Positions 21,250 to 34,800 of a DNA stretch of 52,152 nt are shown piece by piece. Source of the DNA: Saccoglossus kowalevskii (Eukaryota; Hemichordata; Enteropneusta; Harrimaniidae); the NCBI RefSeq assembly GCF_000003605.2, contig NW_003137822.1, positions 336,068 to 388,219 of the forward strand, given 5' to 3'. Below the pieces are notes generated by a model that had not been told where the DNA came from, ran no database searches, and saw only the letters and a list, made by a program, of their open reading frames with translations. Position numbers and translations under genes: made by a program. Position 1 is the stretch's first letter. Every line of letters starts with the position of its first letter.

Positions 21250-24200
21250 CAACAGGATTCTAGGATATTTTCATTCCAATTCTTTACATACTAGTGATAT
21301 ATATGCCTAAAGAGGAATTAAGAAACTTACAAAGTGACTGGTGAATGTCTCACCACATTTTACTGTATGTCGCATGTGTTATATTACCGATCAAACCAAC
21401 GTTTTTACTGTTGTGTCTTGTTAATGTTAGCATATACTGTCTACTGTTGTCAATTTTAACCAACCTATTTGTGAGATATTTACGAAATCACTACGATCTT
21501 TGATATTCTTGAATATTTTCAGTAATTTGCTGCAATAATTCACGGTAAATTGATTGAAAATGAATGCACCGCATAGACAGGTAAGGCGTATCGGATTATC
21601 ACCAGGCTCATTCGACATCAAGTATTCATAACATTTACCCAGAACACAAAACAAGTGTTAACAAACAACTGATAATCGTATTAATATATTTGGTAACGTC
21701 GAGGACGGGAAACACCTTAAGGAATTTGGAAAAGTTTAACTTTAGAATAAAATTAAATGTGATATCTAACCAAGTCAAAACACATTTTGGGCTCTTATTA
21801 TTACATATTGATGTTTTAACTTAAAAAGTAGTAGTAATAACAAAAAATGAAGCAATTCGCAGAAATGAAACTCATTAGCTAGTTTCAATTTGAAAACGGC
21901 CGTGTCCACCTCTGAGCAAAGACGTATGTTAATGTGATATTACCAAACCTCGACATTTTGATTGGTTAGAGAATACAGGGTGCTATGGCCTCTCATATCC
22001 TGGAGTTTAGGAACGTTGGATTGTGATTATATTATTTGTCATTGTATGAAGCATTACACAAATATCGTGATACTACAAAGGCTATACATTCGTATGTTTT
22101 GTTTTGAAAATGGAAAAAGCATCCATACCATAAACAATATTTGTGTTCTCAGATTGCAATGGTGAATTCGTAAGTTCAGCATTTGTATTTGTTATTGATA
22201 TACATGTAGTTATATGTTTATTAGATTGCCTCAATTTATTAGATTTTTCAACATTGCCATGGGCTGATGATGGTAATATGGAATCTACATTCGCTCCTGG
22301 TCTAGTATTTTACTGTTTTCGTTTGATTTAGATAGACCATTAGCAAACTGTTTTTAGATCAATAACGCAACTATCTAAGAATTGTTTTTTTGGTAACGAC
22401 ATATCCTATACTTACATTGTTTATCTACTTCGAATCCTCCAATTATTATTTTCATGTGTTACGTGACAGTAAATAAATAACAATAAATAATTATACCATT
22501 GTAGACGTTTGATATTCCAAAAGCCGAAATGATCAACAGCGTTCGGACGCGCTGAACAGTATTGAATATTCCCCTCAATTCAATAACGTACATTACATCA
22601 ATAACGCAACTTTAACGTACATATGTGGTATAAAGCGAGTTATCTGTGAAATGGAAACGTTTCCATGGCAACAGTTAGCAAGACATCTACGACAAGCCTA
22701 AGATTGGAGATAACAGTGGCATCTACAAGCTGTGTATTCACGAGTCTCATTTTAGTAATCGTGGCTAAAAATGAAAAGTTTGATTGAAATGAATGACAAA
22801 GTAAACACGAGAGGACACTGGTCACGTGATCACGAAATGATTCTCTTATGGTTGAAGTGTGGACATTATAAATGTTTTTATACAGTTGCTGGGAAAGTTG
22901 TGTGCGGGTTTGGAAGTAAGTTTGCTGGTCGGTATGAGTGTGGTAAGTTCACGGGATAGAATTCCACCGCGTTGACAGTGTCGCAGTTGTCGGTAGATAA
23001 TTGGGAATACATCACCCAAGGCCATTATCGCTGGCAGATCTGAGTGGCGGTATTGCCTTTGGCGACATCGATGCTGCTGCACTAATTGGAGGTGGATAAT
23101 GAAATGAATGGATGTACAATCACTGCAAATATGGCTCCCTTTTCAATTACTCCCACTTCCCTGGCAACTAGACTGGAAAATATTCTGACTATAGACGGAA
23201 AGTAGAACCAGCTAGATAGGGGATCTAGCAAAGAACTTATCAAGAGAAACGGATGAACCAAAATAATAATCATTCATGGAAAAGTAACGGCGCAAAACAT
23301 GCGAATTAATGACGTACTAACGTTGTTGTGATGTAATATTTTAATGGCAAGGATTGCGACGAACCAGTAGGATCTGTGGGGGTTAGTATAAATCACAACG
23401 AGACAGCAGATTGTATCTCTGAACTCATGATATATGTGATATTCCCACCGAGTGTTGTGGCGTATAATAAATCGTCGTAAACATACATTTAATAAGTCTG
23501 CAATTCCTCATCTTGAGATCCGTTTATTCCTCTGTTTACCGTTCCAATTCTCACGAGTAGCAGATAGGTATATTTATATTGTGTCTGTGCCGAAACGTAT
23601 AAATATTAATATTTTTTTAAACAAAACTAACTCTGGTGTATTCCCCGAGGGCCATTCTATACTATCGAACTCAATCTACGTTTTAATTGTCCGACAAGTT
23701 TTGTTTTCTCATTAACTGCATTACATTATGATATATATAATAAATTATAGGATGATTTATTTGCCATTGACCCTTTGTACGTGATGACACTTCGGGAAGT
23801 CAATAGATCTCGTCTGATAATAACAGTAACATCCTTCGGGAGCAAGTAGAACAAAAAAGTGGCGCGGTCTGCTGTCTAATTTCAAAACGTCGACAAACGT
23901 GCGTGTGAGAGTGTTGATCACATTACGTCCCACAGTTAACGCGAACGTCCACAACGAGACAAGATATTACCATACCGCTCAGACCAATCAATTGTGACGC
24001 CGAAAGGTGCGAACATTCCGCTGTTCATGTGTGTGTGTTTAATTTGCTGGTGCAAATCAATTAATTAGTTCGTGCTTTGATATTTAAGCAATATGCAAAT
24101 GAGACTATAATTACAAGCTATTCAGCCTCCACAGCCACATTCGCGTCAGTAACCGAGTTTCTCCACAATGTATTATATATAGCTATTTACACGCAGTATG

Positions 24201-24602
24201 TGGTTGTAAATGATGGCGGTGTGAATATATTAATAGATTGTAACTTGGAATAATATTGAACTAATCGAATATATATGTGACGTCACTACGTGGGCGTTCT
24301 GGACTCGTATCCCACTGTCACAATAACTCCATGTTTAATGCACGGAAATCGATGGCGTCAACTGCTGGGGGTCATCATTTTTATCTTAATATTTGTTATC
24401 ATTACGTGCTGATACACACATTAAGTTTTACAGATAACTGGGCGATGATAGACACACATACCAGTCAAATGACTTGCATTCGCTTTGATCTAACCCCAAG
24501 ATACTGGTTTGGTTTTCGTTGCCGCTGAATTTGGAAGTATATCTTGTCCCGCACTGCTGAACGGTCTTACGAACGTGGAAGATAAATGGCAACTGAATTG
24601 TT

Positions 24603-24910
24603 TTTATTAAAATGAAATTCATTTCCGATCATTTTAGTCGAGACCAGATGTTCCAGTAGAGTGTATAGAATGACGCTGTCAGCAATCACCTGCATTGCTT
24701 GCACTTCTAGCGATATAGTTCTTACAGGGACGTACCAGTGATACTAACAATCCGTGTAATGTTAAATGCCGACTTAAAATGCTCTTATTAAACTGAAATT
24801 CATTTCCGATCATTTTAGTCGAGACCAGATGTTCCAGTAGAGTGTATAGTATGACTTGTATTGCTTGTATTTCCAGCGATATAGTTCATACAGGGACGTA
24901 TTAGTTATCA
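24603..24910. repeat. Duplicated block with 181-bp spacing
   Basis: A block starting TGAAATTCATTTCCGATC occurs at about 24613 and again at about 24794. The first stretch of some 55 bases is almost identical. The second copy lacks an internal segment of about 15-17 bases and has several substitutions. The duplication includes the later words GCGATATAGTTC and ACAGGGACGTA. Confidence 0.9.
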
Positions 24911-25024
24911 ATAGAGCTGCAATGGCCTAAACATTTGCCTGTAGCTTGCATGTCCCAAATCCCCAAGTAAGAGCGGACACATCCTATGAGGTTAGTATGT
25001 ACTACTGTAGTTATTCGAACTTGC

Positions 25025-25049
25025 TTAGTCACACACATGGTGTGACTAA
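25025..25049. repeat. Hairpin-forming inverted repeat
   Basis: TTAGTCACAC and GTGTGACTAA are perfect 10-bp arms around a 5-base loop. Confidence 0.8.
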
Positions 25050-28000
25050 TACACACTTCACACAGTGCCATCGCCTCACAGTACCTTATCCCACCAATCA
25101 CAGAACGTGTGACGAAAAACTGTTCTACCAATCAGAGTTCACCTTACGTATGAATACCTTAGAATATCCGACAGTAATACGGATTGTGCGAGATTTGGTT
25201 CATCCGATAAAGTAGATCTCACATCATTCCTTGACTGAATTTTGATTATAACTTTAAAACGCGACATATTATACTCGGAATATGAGACTTTCGTAAACTT
25301 TAAAATCACATACATATATATTTTGTTTACATTAAATAGAGCATAATTGTCCAAGTATAAAAACATATTTCACACAACTCTCTGTTCATTTGTTTTGTCC
25401 TTCAATTAAAACCATTCTCATAATTTGCATGGCGTGGCGTGGACCTAAATGTACATATCTACGAAATAATGACTAAGTACCTTAGAGTGACGTGACATTC
25501 AACAAATGTTTGCTCATTCATAAGGAAGTACTTTCTCAATTTTAACTTCTAGTAAAAGAAAATCTCACAGCACTTGTATGTACATACTATTTCCTGTAAA
25601 AGTGCAATCAAGAAATAACTCCGCCATAGTGCAATAAACAAGGCGGTATTCACTCTCAACATAGTCAATCACACCGCGTGGTTGGCCAGCCTCTATGACG
25701 CTACATCACCAAATTTGGTGTGTAACCTTAATTATTTGTTATCAATAGTATGTTTTTAACAGAAACATGATGTCATACATATAGGTATCTTGTACTGAAT
25801 GCAGGTCAACCCCATTCTTGGTTACTGTTGATAGCAAAACCCTGAAATAAACGTGTTATCTAAAAACTCTTAACATTCTTACCATTGTTCTCCTCACAGT
25901 CATTCACCAGTGAATATTACGCATTGAGCTAATACAGGGAAATCAACAAATGACTTTTTATTGCATGGTTATTTATAGCCATTATACCCCTTACATTGCC
26001 AGTACCCGCGATTGTAAAGATTGCGCCGAAAAGAACAAAGAATATGTACAATAGTGCCGCGAGGAAGGTGTGCTATGATCTGTTTAATGATACATTGACT
26101 GAGAGTGAGATTTTTCATCTCCTGTTAACGTTAACAGGTTATATCAATCAAACGTTTGTGTACGTTTTCACTCACTGTCGTTAACACTACTTCTAAATGT
26201 ATTATTATAGTTTATAAGTCGATTTAAATAAAGTTTATTGAACATCCACCGGAACAAATAATAGGTGCATTTAAATCACACAAAATATGGCTATTTTTAC
26301 ACGAGTTTTGATTTCTCAAATGATAATGAATGGATTGCAAACGGATGACGTTTATTAAGCCCATTTAAATGTGTTGACATAGCAATATCACGAAACCTCT
26401 ACACTTTCCATTCACATAGTCTGTGTCAGAGGTTACATTATAAATTTTATCTTATGTTTCTTAATCATAACGGATGTTTGCGCGTTGGTTTGTACATCAC
26501 ATGAAAGTTAGTTCCATCATCATAGAGCATCGAGTGCATCTATCTGAGAAGAAAAAAAACGACATTTTGGGAGATATTTCCTTCGGCTGTTAAAGTGGAC
26601 TATCCCACTGTGAAAACACAGGTACGACGATTATATCACGGAACACGATTGACCTCATCATACTGGGAAAACTGTGACCCCTACTCTTGAGGTAGTTAGA
26701 TTTATCGTAGTTTTTTCGTCATACATAAAGACCGCACACAGAGATAGAAAGTGAGTGTATTAAAATATAGAGAAGTGAGGCGGATTAAGGGAAACGCATC
26801 AGGTAAGCTTATCTTTATTGTACTACGCCGTCTTGTGTTATTGGCCGAAAATTGCAATCAATATTTCGAGTGTGAATTATGAAACCAATAATAGTGTTAC
26901 TTTAAAAGCCGTACGTTAGTTGTCATTTTCTGTGCGTATGCCATGGGGGGAGATGTTTCAAATGTTGGCTGTACGACGACGGTAAGTGTGTCCTTCCGTT
27001 TTTCGTAGCATCAGTGTGGAAACGTGGAAACACGTAGAAACATGAATATTAACCCCAACTGGTCACACAAATTGTCAAGTAGTGTTCTCGTCGGTGGGGT
27101 AAACAGTTGAAAGTTCAGAACTGGTTAACCACTGGTTAACCAACTGGTTGACAAATAAGTTGACATGTCAAGCATAAAGTATGTATTTGTATTATAGTAA
27201 TAAGCGCGCTAACACACATATACTGTTGTTACGTTTCCAAATATGACAGGGCGTGTCAGGTACTGAAACGAAAATCTTCATATTCTTTCATCCGTGACTA
27301 TGTTTTCGAATGGCACAAATACACGTTTCCTTGAAATAATCGTGTGTATACCCTGTGCCTTCTTTAAAATCCGATCGTGCAGATGGAAATCTTTGGAAAT
27401 AGGTTTGTCTGTATGTTACAATACTCTGATTATCAGTGAAGAAAAAATGCGTGTTATTTACCCCCACTGCGGAGATTAGCATCCACTTATACATACTGAA
27501 ATGGACTCATAGAGAGTGTGAGATAATTGAACACGTTTCATTACAAAAATATACATTATTCAAGAATCTAAAAAAAATATAATTTGAAAGAGTGTTTCGC
27601 AAGAACCAAACAAAGGTAAAGAATCGATATATGGTTGGCCAAGTCCACGTCCTTGATTATTTATGCTGTGTATCTTATTGATAAAACAAATTGAGTATCT
27701 ATATTTTGTACACGATTGACATGTTTCTGGTGATGACACTGTTATCTCTAGTGTGCAAGTTATCATTTGCATAATGTAAACGTGTAAAAGATAAGCCTAG
27801 GCGGATAAGATTTGCTGTTTGCAATATAATCACATTTTCAGTGAAATTGGAAACTAAGATAACCCCAATACAATAATCTCGACAATATTTCATATAGTTG
27901 ACTGTATGTTTCGGTAGATGCTCTTCAGATAAATGTCGGTGTATGTTCCCATGAGTAACGTGTAGTTAGATACACCGTTATTACCGTTAATCGTATTTCG

Positions 28001-28156
28001 TTTGTAATTTAACACCTTCACGATGTGTATGCTTTTCTCTGCAAACTAACTGATATCAACATGTTTGGTTATTGTGCTAGGCCTCCCCCGAAGGATCATA
28101 CCTTTATGATAAACCCTACGCCGACGAATCGATTTCATTTCACACGCACATAAAAA

Positions 28157-28211
28157 GACGTCATACAATATTTAAACTAGCTGTGTTCTGTTTTTGCTAA
28201 ACTTATATAAA
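28157..28211 (+). promoter_or_regulatory. Possible core promoter of the divergent GPB5-like gene
   Basis: A CRE-like GACGTCA (28157-28163) and TATATAAA (28204-28211) lie 111 and 63 bp upstream of the ATG at 28274. If this is the promoter, transcription would begin near 28235. A competing reading is that GTTACAG (ending 28261) is a splice acceptor and the true promoter lies further upstream. Confidence 0.35.
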
Positions 28212-28273
28212 TGACTCTTCGTCTTTATATATGCGTTATATATTACTCTCTTATGTTACAGGTTTTGAGAAGA

Positions 28274-31200
28274 ATGATCCTTCGTATATCATATCGTGTA
28301 TTTATGTGTTCATTGCTCTACTGGATAGCAATATTGACAGTTGTGAGTGATGCGTACGATCCTTTACAATGCTACAAACACCCAAAGTTGAAATACACCG
28401 CATTCAAAGATGGATGCCGTCCACATGCGATGCATGTATCTGGTTGTTATGGAATGTGTGAAACTATGGAGGTAAGTAATATACCCCGAGTGTTCCAACA
28501 AGCTTGTTTATTTCAAATTCGATCACGTAACTTGTTACTTTATCGGTGTAGATATCATCATCACATATATCTAATGGGTCGAGTTGTGCTTTCCGATGTA
28601 ATTTCGACGGACTGTCAGCGATGGGACTTTAAAGCACGCAACCTTGTTTGGTGATACACCGTGGCAATAATTGGAAGTCATACTGGGCGTAGTAACTGCA
28701 ATAACACTAAGTTTACTGGAGATTCCAACGGCCACTATCGTTGAGTGATGTTGAAAAGGTGCGGAGGTGTTAGTGTGTATATTATACACCCTGGCAACAC
28801 ATGTAAAGTGATAAAGATTATTCTACATTAACTAGCTCGGTTTATCGATTACCATAGGAAAGTCGGGAATTGTGTTTATTTTCCAGGGGGTGAATGAATA
28901 GTAGCAGGCATATGATTTATTCCTGTCTCGTAACTCAACTTCTGCTTTTCACAGTATTGGGGAGTTATAAACATTACAACATGTTTTGTGTGATTATCAT
29001 ATCCTGTCAATCATATACATACAACATATGCATGTATCACACTGAGACTCGCTTTGATACCATGAATATATATTTACGATGATTATGCTCTGTATTATAG
29101 AACCATTACGAGTAATTGAATATGACTGGTGAATAATAGTAGATCGTTGTCATAACAATATCTTATGTTGTTTTATTTTTTAAGACTTTAACGCTCATTA
29201 ACATTTGTTGACAGCAAATAGTTTTACTGCATTTGTTATCGATTGAATGCTTTTATAGTTAGTAGTCAATGTGTCCATTTAAATATTTTGGTGTGAGTAA
29301 ATAAAAGCAATATAACTACCCCTAAAACGCATTTCCTATCCAACAATGTATTGATAGTTTGTTATGTATCAAATGTAACAAATGTAATGTAAATGTAACA
29401 AATGTAATGTAAATGTAACAAATGTAATGTAAATGTAACAAATGTAATGTAAATGTAACAAAGTTGGTTACATGGGCATCATTTGTTTGATTTGATCTTT
29501 ATTAACATTGGGGCTACTCATTAGCATTAATTAACTCATTAGATATAGTACTATTTGTCTTCGATGCTATCGATGATAAGCCATTGATCGTAACGTCTAG
29601 CTATTCTGAAAATCTGCTTAGGATAACGATTACCAAATACTTTCTATTATGTATCAACTCCATTGAACATGCAGTTATTAGTTCCGTTTGATACAATTGT
29701 ATTCACAATAGACGGACGCAATGGAGTGATTTATCAATGTATAAATGTGTATTCGGTTACCATGGAGGTTTTCAATGTGGAGCCGTATACAAAATAATAC
29801 GAATAACTTAACAAAATGGTTATGATATTTTCTTATTTTATTTATGAAATGTACTAATCCAAAATCCAATATTTCATATTTGTCAGTGTGCGCCAAATGC
29901 TAGTTACGTGATTGAATGACGTCAATGTGATTAGCAAAGTTGCAATTAACTTAACCTATGCTTGTCAGATGAATTCAGTTATTGGGATTATCAATGATTG
30001 AATAAAATTGTTGCTATTCGGTCAAGGAACAAATTGACGACTCTTTTTCAAATTTTTTGTATCTCTTTTTCCTAAATAACTGAGTAGTTTATTGGCTGAG
30101 TAGTAGTGATTTTTGTCAACAAGCTTAATTAGTTTACAACCATATAATGTAATTACTAGAAAGCTAAGGAAATTCTCCACACCTGATTTGTCTTCGATGT
30201 ATGAATCAAAAAAGGTGTGTTCGAGGTGCTAGGTGATGGGGAGACTTATATATCGCTGCTTACCTAGTTGAGGTAAAACCTCATACTATTGATTTCCATC
30301 AGAAGAGCGCATTGGATTGTGGGTAAATCAATGTTTATCAACACAAATGTCGCACATGCGCAGCACGAGGACTGCCGCTCTTTAATTATTCATTTTTAGT
30401 ATCCGTAAAGGTCGTCACCGCATTTTGAAATTAATGTGATATTCTGGTCACATATTGCAAAACATACAATAACCAACGCCAATGAAAAGTTTTACTTGTA
30501 CTATACATGTATTTCTGACAATATCAAGGATTTTAAAAATGTGGTTATGCAAGTGTATGATGTGCGATGAAGATCTCACACGAATTGAAGAAGCCACGCG
30601 AGATTTTGCAAAATTTCAAGGCAATCAACATTTCTAGATAACTATTGATGCAAATTAGTGAGTTCGTGAAATAACTGACTGGTTGTCTTCATGTTGTTTG
30701 GGGGTACTGATACAAAATCTGTGTAATACCTGCATTTTGCGTCTCTGAATGTATCGATATATTGCGCCCATTTCTCTTTACGCAGTCGAACCTTTCTTAG
30801 CATTCACTGCGTTCCTGGCCGCTATTTGTAAGAAATACGTTAGATTGGCGCGCAATCAATGGAATCGCTTTCTACGCTCGCAAACGCCGAAGTTCGCTTC
30901 CTGTGGAATCATTTATCGCGTATTCGTTGTGTTTACAACGTATGCAAAATAAGCATAGTGCCTAGTGAAAATACAAGCAAAGAACCCGAATATCCCACAT
31001 TTTTTCACCGGGTTAAATATGTAAACAATATGAAATATTATTTGGAAGGATTTATCAACTACTAAAATAAAAACATAAATCAACATCCGGTTATAATAAT
31101 GCCTCTCTTCTTAAACAAAGCCATTGTTTTTTTAGGATTAGATTTACTAATAAAAAGTCACGTAGTTTTAAAGTCACTGGTTTCTATGATCGTACATTCG

Positions 31201-31808
31201 TTGAACATCGCTTACACTCTGACTCGATCAATTTTACATTTCCTGTGAGGGGCTTCTTTTAAAACAAATATTCTCAAGGAGGCCAACCGTTGAATGTCAT
31301 ACATGGGTGTATTTCCTCCTCAATGAGTCAAAGTTCGCTCGAAAACACAAAATGATTGTGCAAAATTAAACGACATACTCGGAGTCTTATACTGACGTAA
31401 CTGATTTGCTATATTCCTAACAGCCTAATAAAAAAGATGAGGAGATAAACAAATCCGTGACTAACTAGTACTAACATTGAACGCAATAAATAATAGAGAA
31501 CAAATAAAAAGACTGGATACTCGAACTTGTTTCCATGGACACTGACTAATAATAATAATAATAACGTTACTATTTTTTTTATTTTTTTCTAGGTTCCAAC
31601 TTTATCTCCACCCTACAAAGAACCATTGCATTCTACATGTAATTACGATGAATTCGAGTTTCAGACAGAACAACTGCCAGACTGCGATCCTGGCGTAGAC
31701 CCTACGTATATCTACATAAACGCTGTTTCTTGTGTGTGTAGTGTGCCCTCTTACGATACGACCAGTTACTACTTTCGTTACTTTCTTCCTCATAATGACA
31801 AGCGATAA
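28274..31808 (+). CDS. Divergent glycoprotein hormone beta-5-like subunit (GPB5 paralogue), two coding exons
   Basis: Coding exons are 28274-28471 and 31593-31808, joined in phase 0 across a 3.1 kb intron (GTAAGT donor, pyrimidine-rich acceptor), giving 137 residues. A hydrophobic stretch at 10-25 serves as signal peptide. The cystine-knot core is present: C33, C48, C58-Y-G-M-C62, C82, C97 and C113-V-C115, with PPY (72-74) and DPGVDPTYIY (98-107) as in GPB5. The intron falls right after CETME, where the neighbouring GPB5 is also split. Odd points: the two cysteines that follow the CxC pair in GPB5 are both missing and the tail (116-137) is rich in Tyr/Phe and ends DKR. No N-X-S/T sequon exists in the mature protein. 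It would be secreted. Whether it dimerises with GPA2 is unknown. I prefer the ATG at 28274 because an in-frame ATG at 28211 lies upstream of a likely acceptor and would put residues before the signal peptide. AATAAA lies at 31989-31994. Confidence 0.85.
29371..29462. repeat. 20-bp tandem repeat, about 4.6 copies
   Basis: The unit is AAATGTAACA followed by AATGTAATGT. The copies are essentially identical, so the array is young or recently homogenised. It is inside the intron of the divergent GPB5-like gene. Confidence 0.95.
30302..30388 (-). mobile_element. Short dispersed element (MITE-like), copy 2
   Basis: The reverse complement of this stretch matches 6031-6120 over most of its length, including ATCAATGTTTATCAACACAA and GTCGCACATGCGCAG. 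Its ends, AAGAGCG and CCGCTCTTT, are near-inverted, as expected of a small non-autonomous DNA element. Confidence 0.6.
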
Positions 31809-34800
31809 CAATCGGAGATCGACCCTGAATTAAAGATATGTAGATGTATTTTTGTTTATTTCGTCACATCTGAAAGCAGGGAAATAAGCTGCCAGTGCGT
31901 CCCATGACGTGGCTCATTCATGGGTAATACGTCACCACTAAACACGAATTCGTCGTCGGTGGAATTATGAGGTCTGCGGAGTGATAAGAATAAAGAACAT
32001 GAATAACTATTCTGCGTGATGTAAAATATGTTTTCTGTACTTTTCAGCAATTAATGGAGCTTTTTGTGTATATTAAAATCATATATAAACACTTAAACAT
32101 AGTGTTTGCAAAAAACGTACGTTCAAACTATTCCATGTGGTTTATATATACTTTGGACTATTAAAGTCGATGTCGAAGCTATGTTTACATGTACATTTTT
32201 AAAACGAGTAGATCGTATGGAAGAAGTGCCAATGAACTTATAGGGACACTGAGACTGTTGTGTTATTTATTATATTTCTATTTATTTTAAACATTTTTAG
32301 AGGGTACTGCGCATGTGATGATATCCAAAGTACAAGTAGTTACGAACATAGCTGTTCATAAAGACAAACACCGAATGCGAATTCATTTGAATAAAATATT
32401 ATTGCAGCAATGTTTATTTCAGTTTTACGAGGTCTTTGTCTTAGTGATTTGGGTGTTAATGCACACTATTTGTGCTTGTGTAGTGCATATCGTATGTTAC
32501 CAGGAGACATAACATGGATGAGATGGGCTCGCGATGATGGTGATGGCGCCACTTGTGTACGAACCCCACTGTACTTGAAGGTACTCAAGTTCACAACACA
32601 CGCCGTAGTCCGCGTCAATCCTACACGGCGTCTGTCACGCAGAGCACAATTATAATTGTTCACAAATCTCGAATATCCTATATAATCTATAGATGTCGCA
32701 TCATCGAAATCAAGGGTCGACTCGTTTTTAAACCCAGCCACGATGACGTCATCAGGTGATAGATTAAAGTAGTTACAACAAAAGTAGTTACAATACATAT
32801 CATATACATCCATTTCGACCATGAACTCGTGTGATGTCATCATGAACAAACTATAATAAAATTCCACTAACTATAATCCCCATGACGTCATAATTCCGTT
32901 CCCGTTTTTGTGTGCAGTTGTGTCATGTGATCAGATACATGACGTCATTATAGACCAGGCGATGAGCGCGCTGACGGGAAATTTGCCATTGTGTGGAATA
33001 GCAGACAAAGTTTAACGTGAAAAATACATTCTTTGCGTTAATAACATTGTGAAATATTAAATCAAATTATGATGTAATTGAGTTGTTTAGTACAGAAGCG
33101 ATGAACCCGGGTTAATAATTTGTCTAAGTGTAAAGTAGAGCAATCGAATCCTATCCAATCCAATCCGATGGATATTGCCTAACTCCACAAAGCAGTCACG
33201 ATATTTCGCCGAAATTCGCATTATGGAGATGCGCCAACCTTACCGGGTCAGTAGTTGTATTTCAAATAATGCAAGTCTGGCATGACAGTAGCACGTCTCT
33301 GTTTTCATCTGTTTTAATTATTATTAACACCGGTATTTCTAAATCGCTCTCATAATTCCGTTAATGATATTAAATCCCTAAGTAGCAGAAAATTGGTGAT
33401 TTATGTGATGAATGGATTAAGGGAATCAGGCGAGTTGTTCTTAGGTATCTATATCTTAATATTTAACGCCAACACAGAACACTAATGTTTCTCTGGAGAG
33501 GCTTCCGAGTTTAGAAGTAATCTCGGTAAATCATCATTACCAGTTCATAAAGAAGGATATATGCTCACGTTTGACGCCAGCTTTTGCGTTTCCTAAAGCG
33601 TTATTTGGGCATTAGATATTTTCCCAAATTCGGAAGTCATCCAGAAGCATGGGCGTGAGATAATAGTTTGGCCATCTGTCAACCTATTACGCAATGCTAA
33701 TTTCGACTTAGCGTGTTTCCAGGCGATGTTCAATCATTATGTTTAGGGAAAGTATTGACTCATTGGATTCAATGACGTTGAACTCACGTGGAGTTGTCCT
33801 CTCGCGTGATACCACAGAACAACAGCCCTCTGATTGGAGGCTAAAAGGAGGTCCGACCAATGATACGTCAGATTGGAGATTGTGATTGACAGATCTCGGC
33901 AGGTAGATACCCCACCACGCATCGCACACTTATGTGTATAAACAAAAGAAGAAAAACAACGACGTTGAAAGGGCGGCATGAAATTGTCGAAGTTATCTTT
34001 CAAGTTTCTCTGATCAACTGATGGTTATTTGCGTTTTTCACTGAAGAGGACTCGAACGGGAACGCAATTACACATAAGCCACATCTTGGGAGGCATTAGT
34101 GATCTTCCATTCAGGTACTCGTTAGCTGATATTACACCGCTAGCAGGTAAGTCTGACTATCCAACTACCTGGCCGACTGAATGGCTGTGGCTTCGAATAA
34201 TTATTTGGTCGTGTAAAATACACGAGTAGTCACCGAACGTAACCCCGCTTGTAGGTATCCCCACAGAGTAGAGCTTAGTCAGTTACCGTGTGGCGTTATA
34301 ACGTGCTGCCTGATAACCATGATACAAGGGACAGTAAGCTAGGGACGTTAAACAATTTTAACGTCATCATTACTTCGCCGCGTTCTGCCACATATCACCA
34401 CGGTGATTTAAGTTATGTTCGAGTGTATAGTTGAATCAAACGATTATTATTTTTAATACTCAAATACATTGTTGATGTTGTCCATTCAGATCCACGATAG
34501 TCTAATGTAGATATCTGTATACCAATTCGGCAAATGATGACACTTAAATGAAGGTGATAATTTTACAATCCAGGATTGTGTTCACCACGTTTTAAGGATT
34601 ATTCCTCCATTTAACACTATGTGACATTGTCTGTAATTAAGATAAAGCGACAAAACTGGTATGTATTACGATAATTGTGAGTGTGAGAATTGGGAGGAGG
34701 TGTAATGACTAGTGTGCCACGTTGTTTATTATGTATTTGTGGTGTGATGGGCAACTATTTGAGTGTCTATTATAAACAGAATGTCTCCAGTTAAACAGTC

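Larger units (their letters stand above)
17607..28150. other. Long stretch with no recognised gene
   Basis: No open frame here has protein similarity that I recognise, or good splice borders. The stretch holds a degenerate minisatellite-like region, a 12-bp tandem repeat, a duplicated block near 24.6-24.9 kb and a 10-bp-arm hairpin at 25.0 kb, each listed separately. It should include any upstream non-coding exon and the promoter of the hormone gene that starts at 28274. Confidence 0.45.
28472..31592. other. Intron of the divergent GPB5-like gene
   Basis: 3.1 kb intron. It contains the 20-bp tandem repeat at 29371-29462 and the short dispersed element at 30302-30388. No nested gene was recognised. 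Confidence 0.7.

Noticed and set aside
24946-25215. 89-codon plus-strand open frame with some cysteines
   Set aside because: It spans a perfect hairpin and has no family pattern, and I could not find matching splice partners.
28211-28273. Upstream in-frame ATG for the divergent GPB5-like gene
   Set aside because: It would add 21 residues before the signal peptide and crosses a likely splice acceptor; the ATG at 28274 gives a normal secreted hormone.
32466-32867. 133-codon open frame on the minus strand, the second longest in the window
   Set aside because: No recognisable domain, no signal peptide or splice context, and overlapping open frames on the other strand. A chance frame of this length is plausible across 52 kb.
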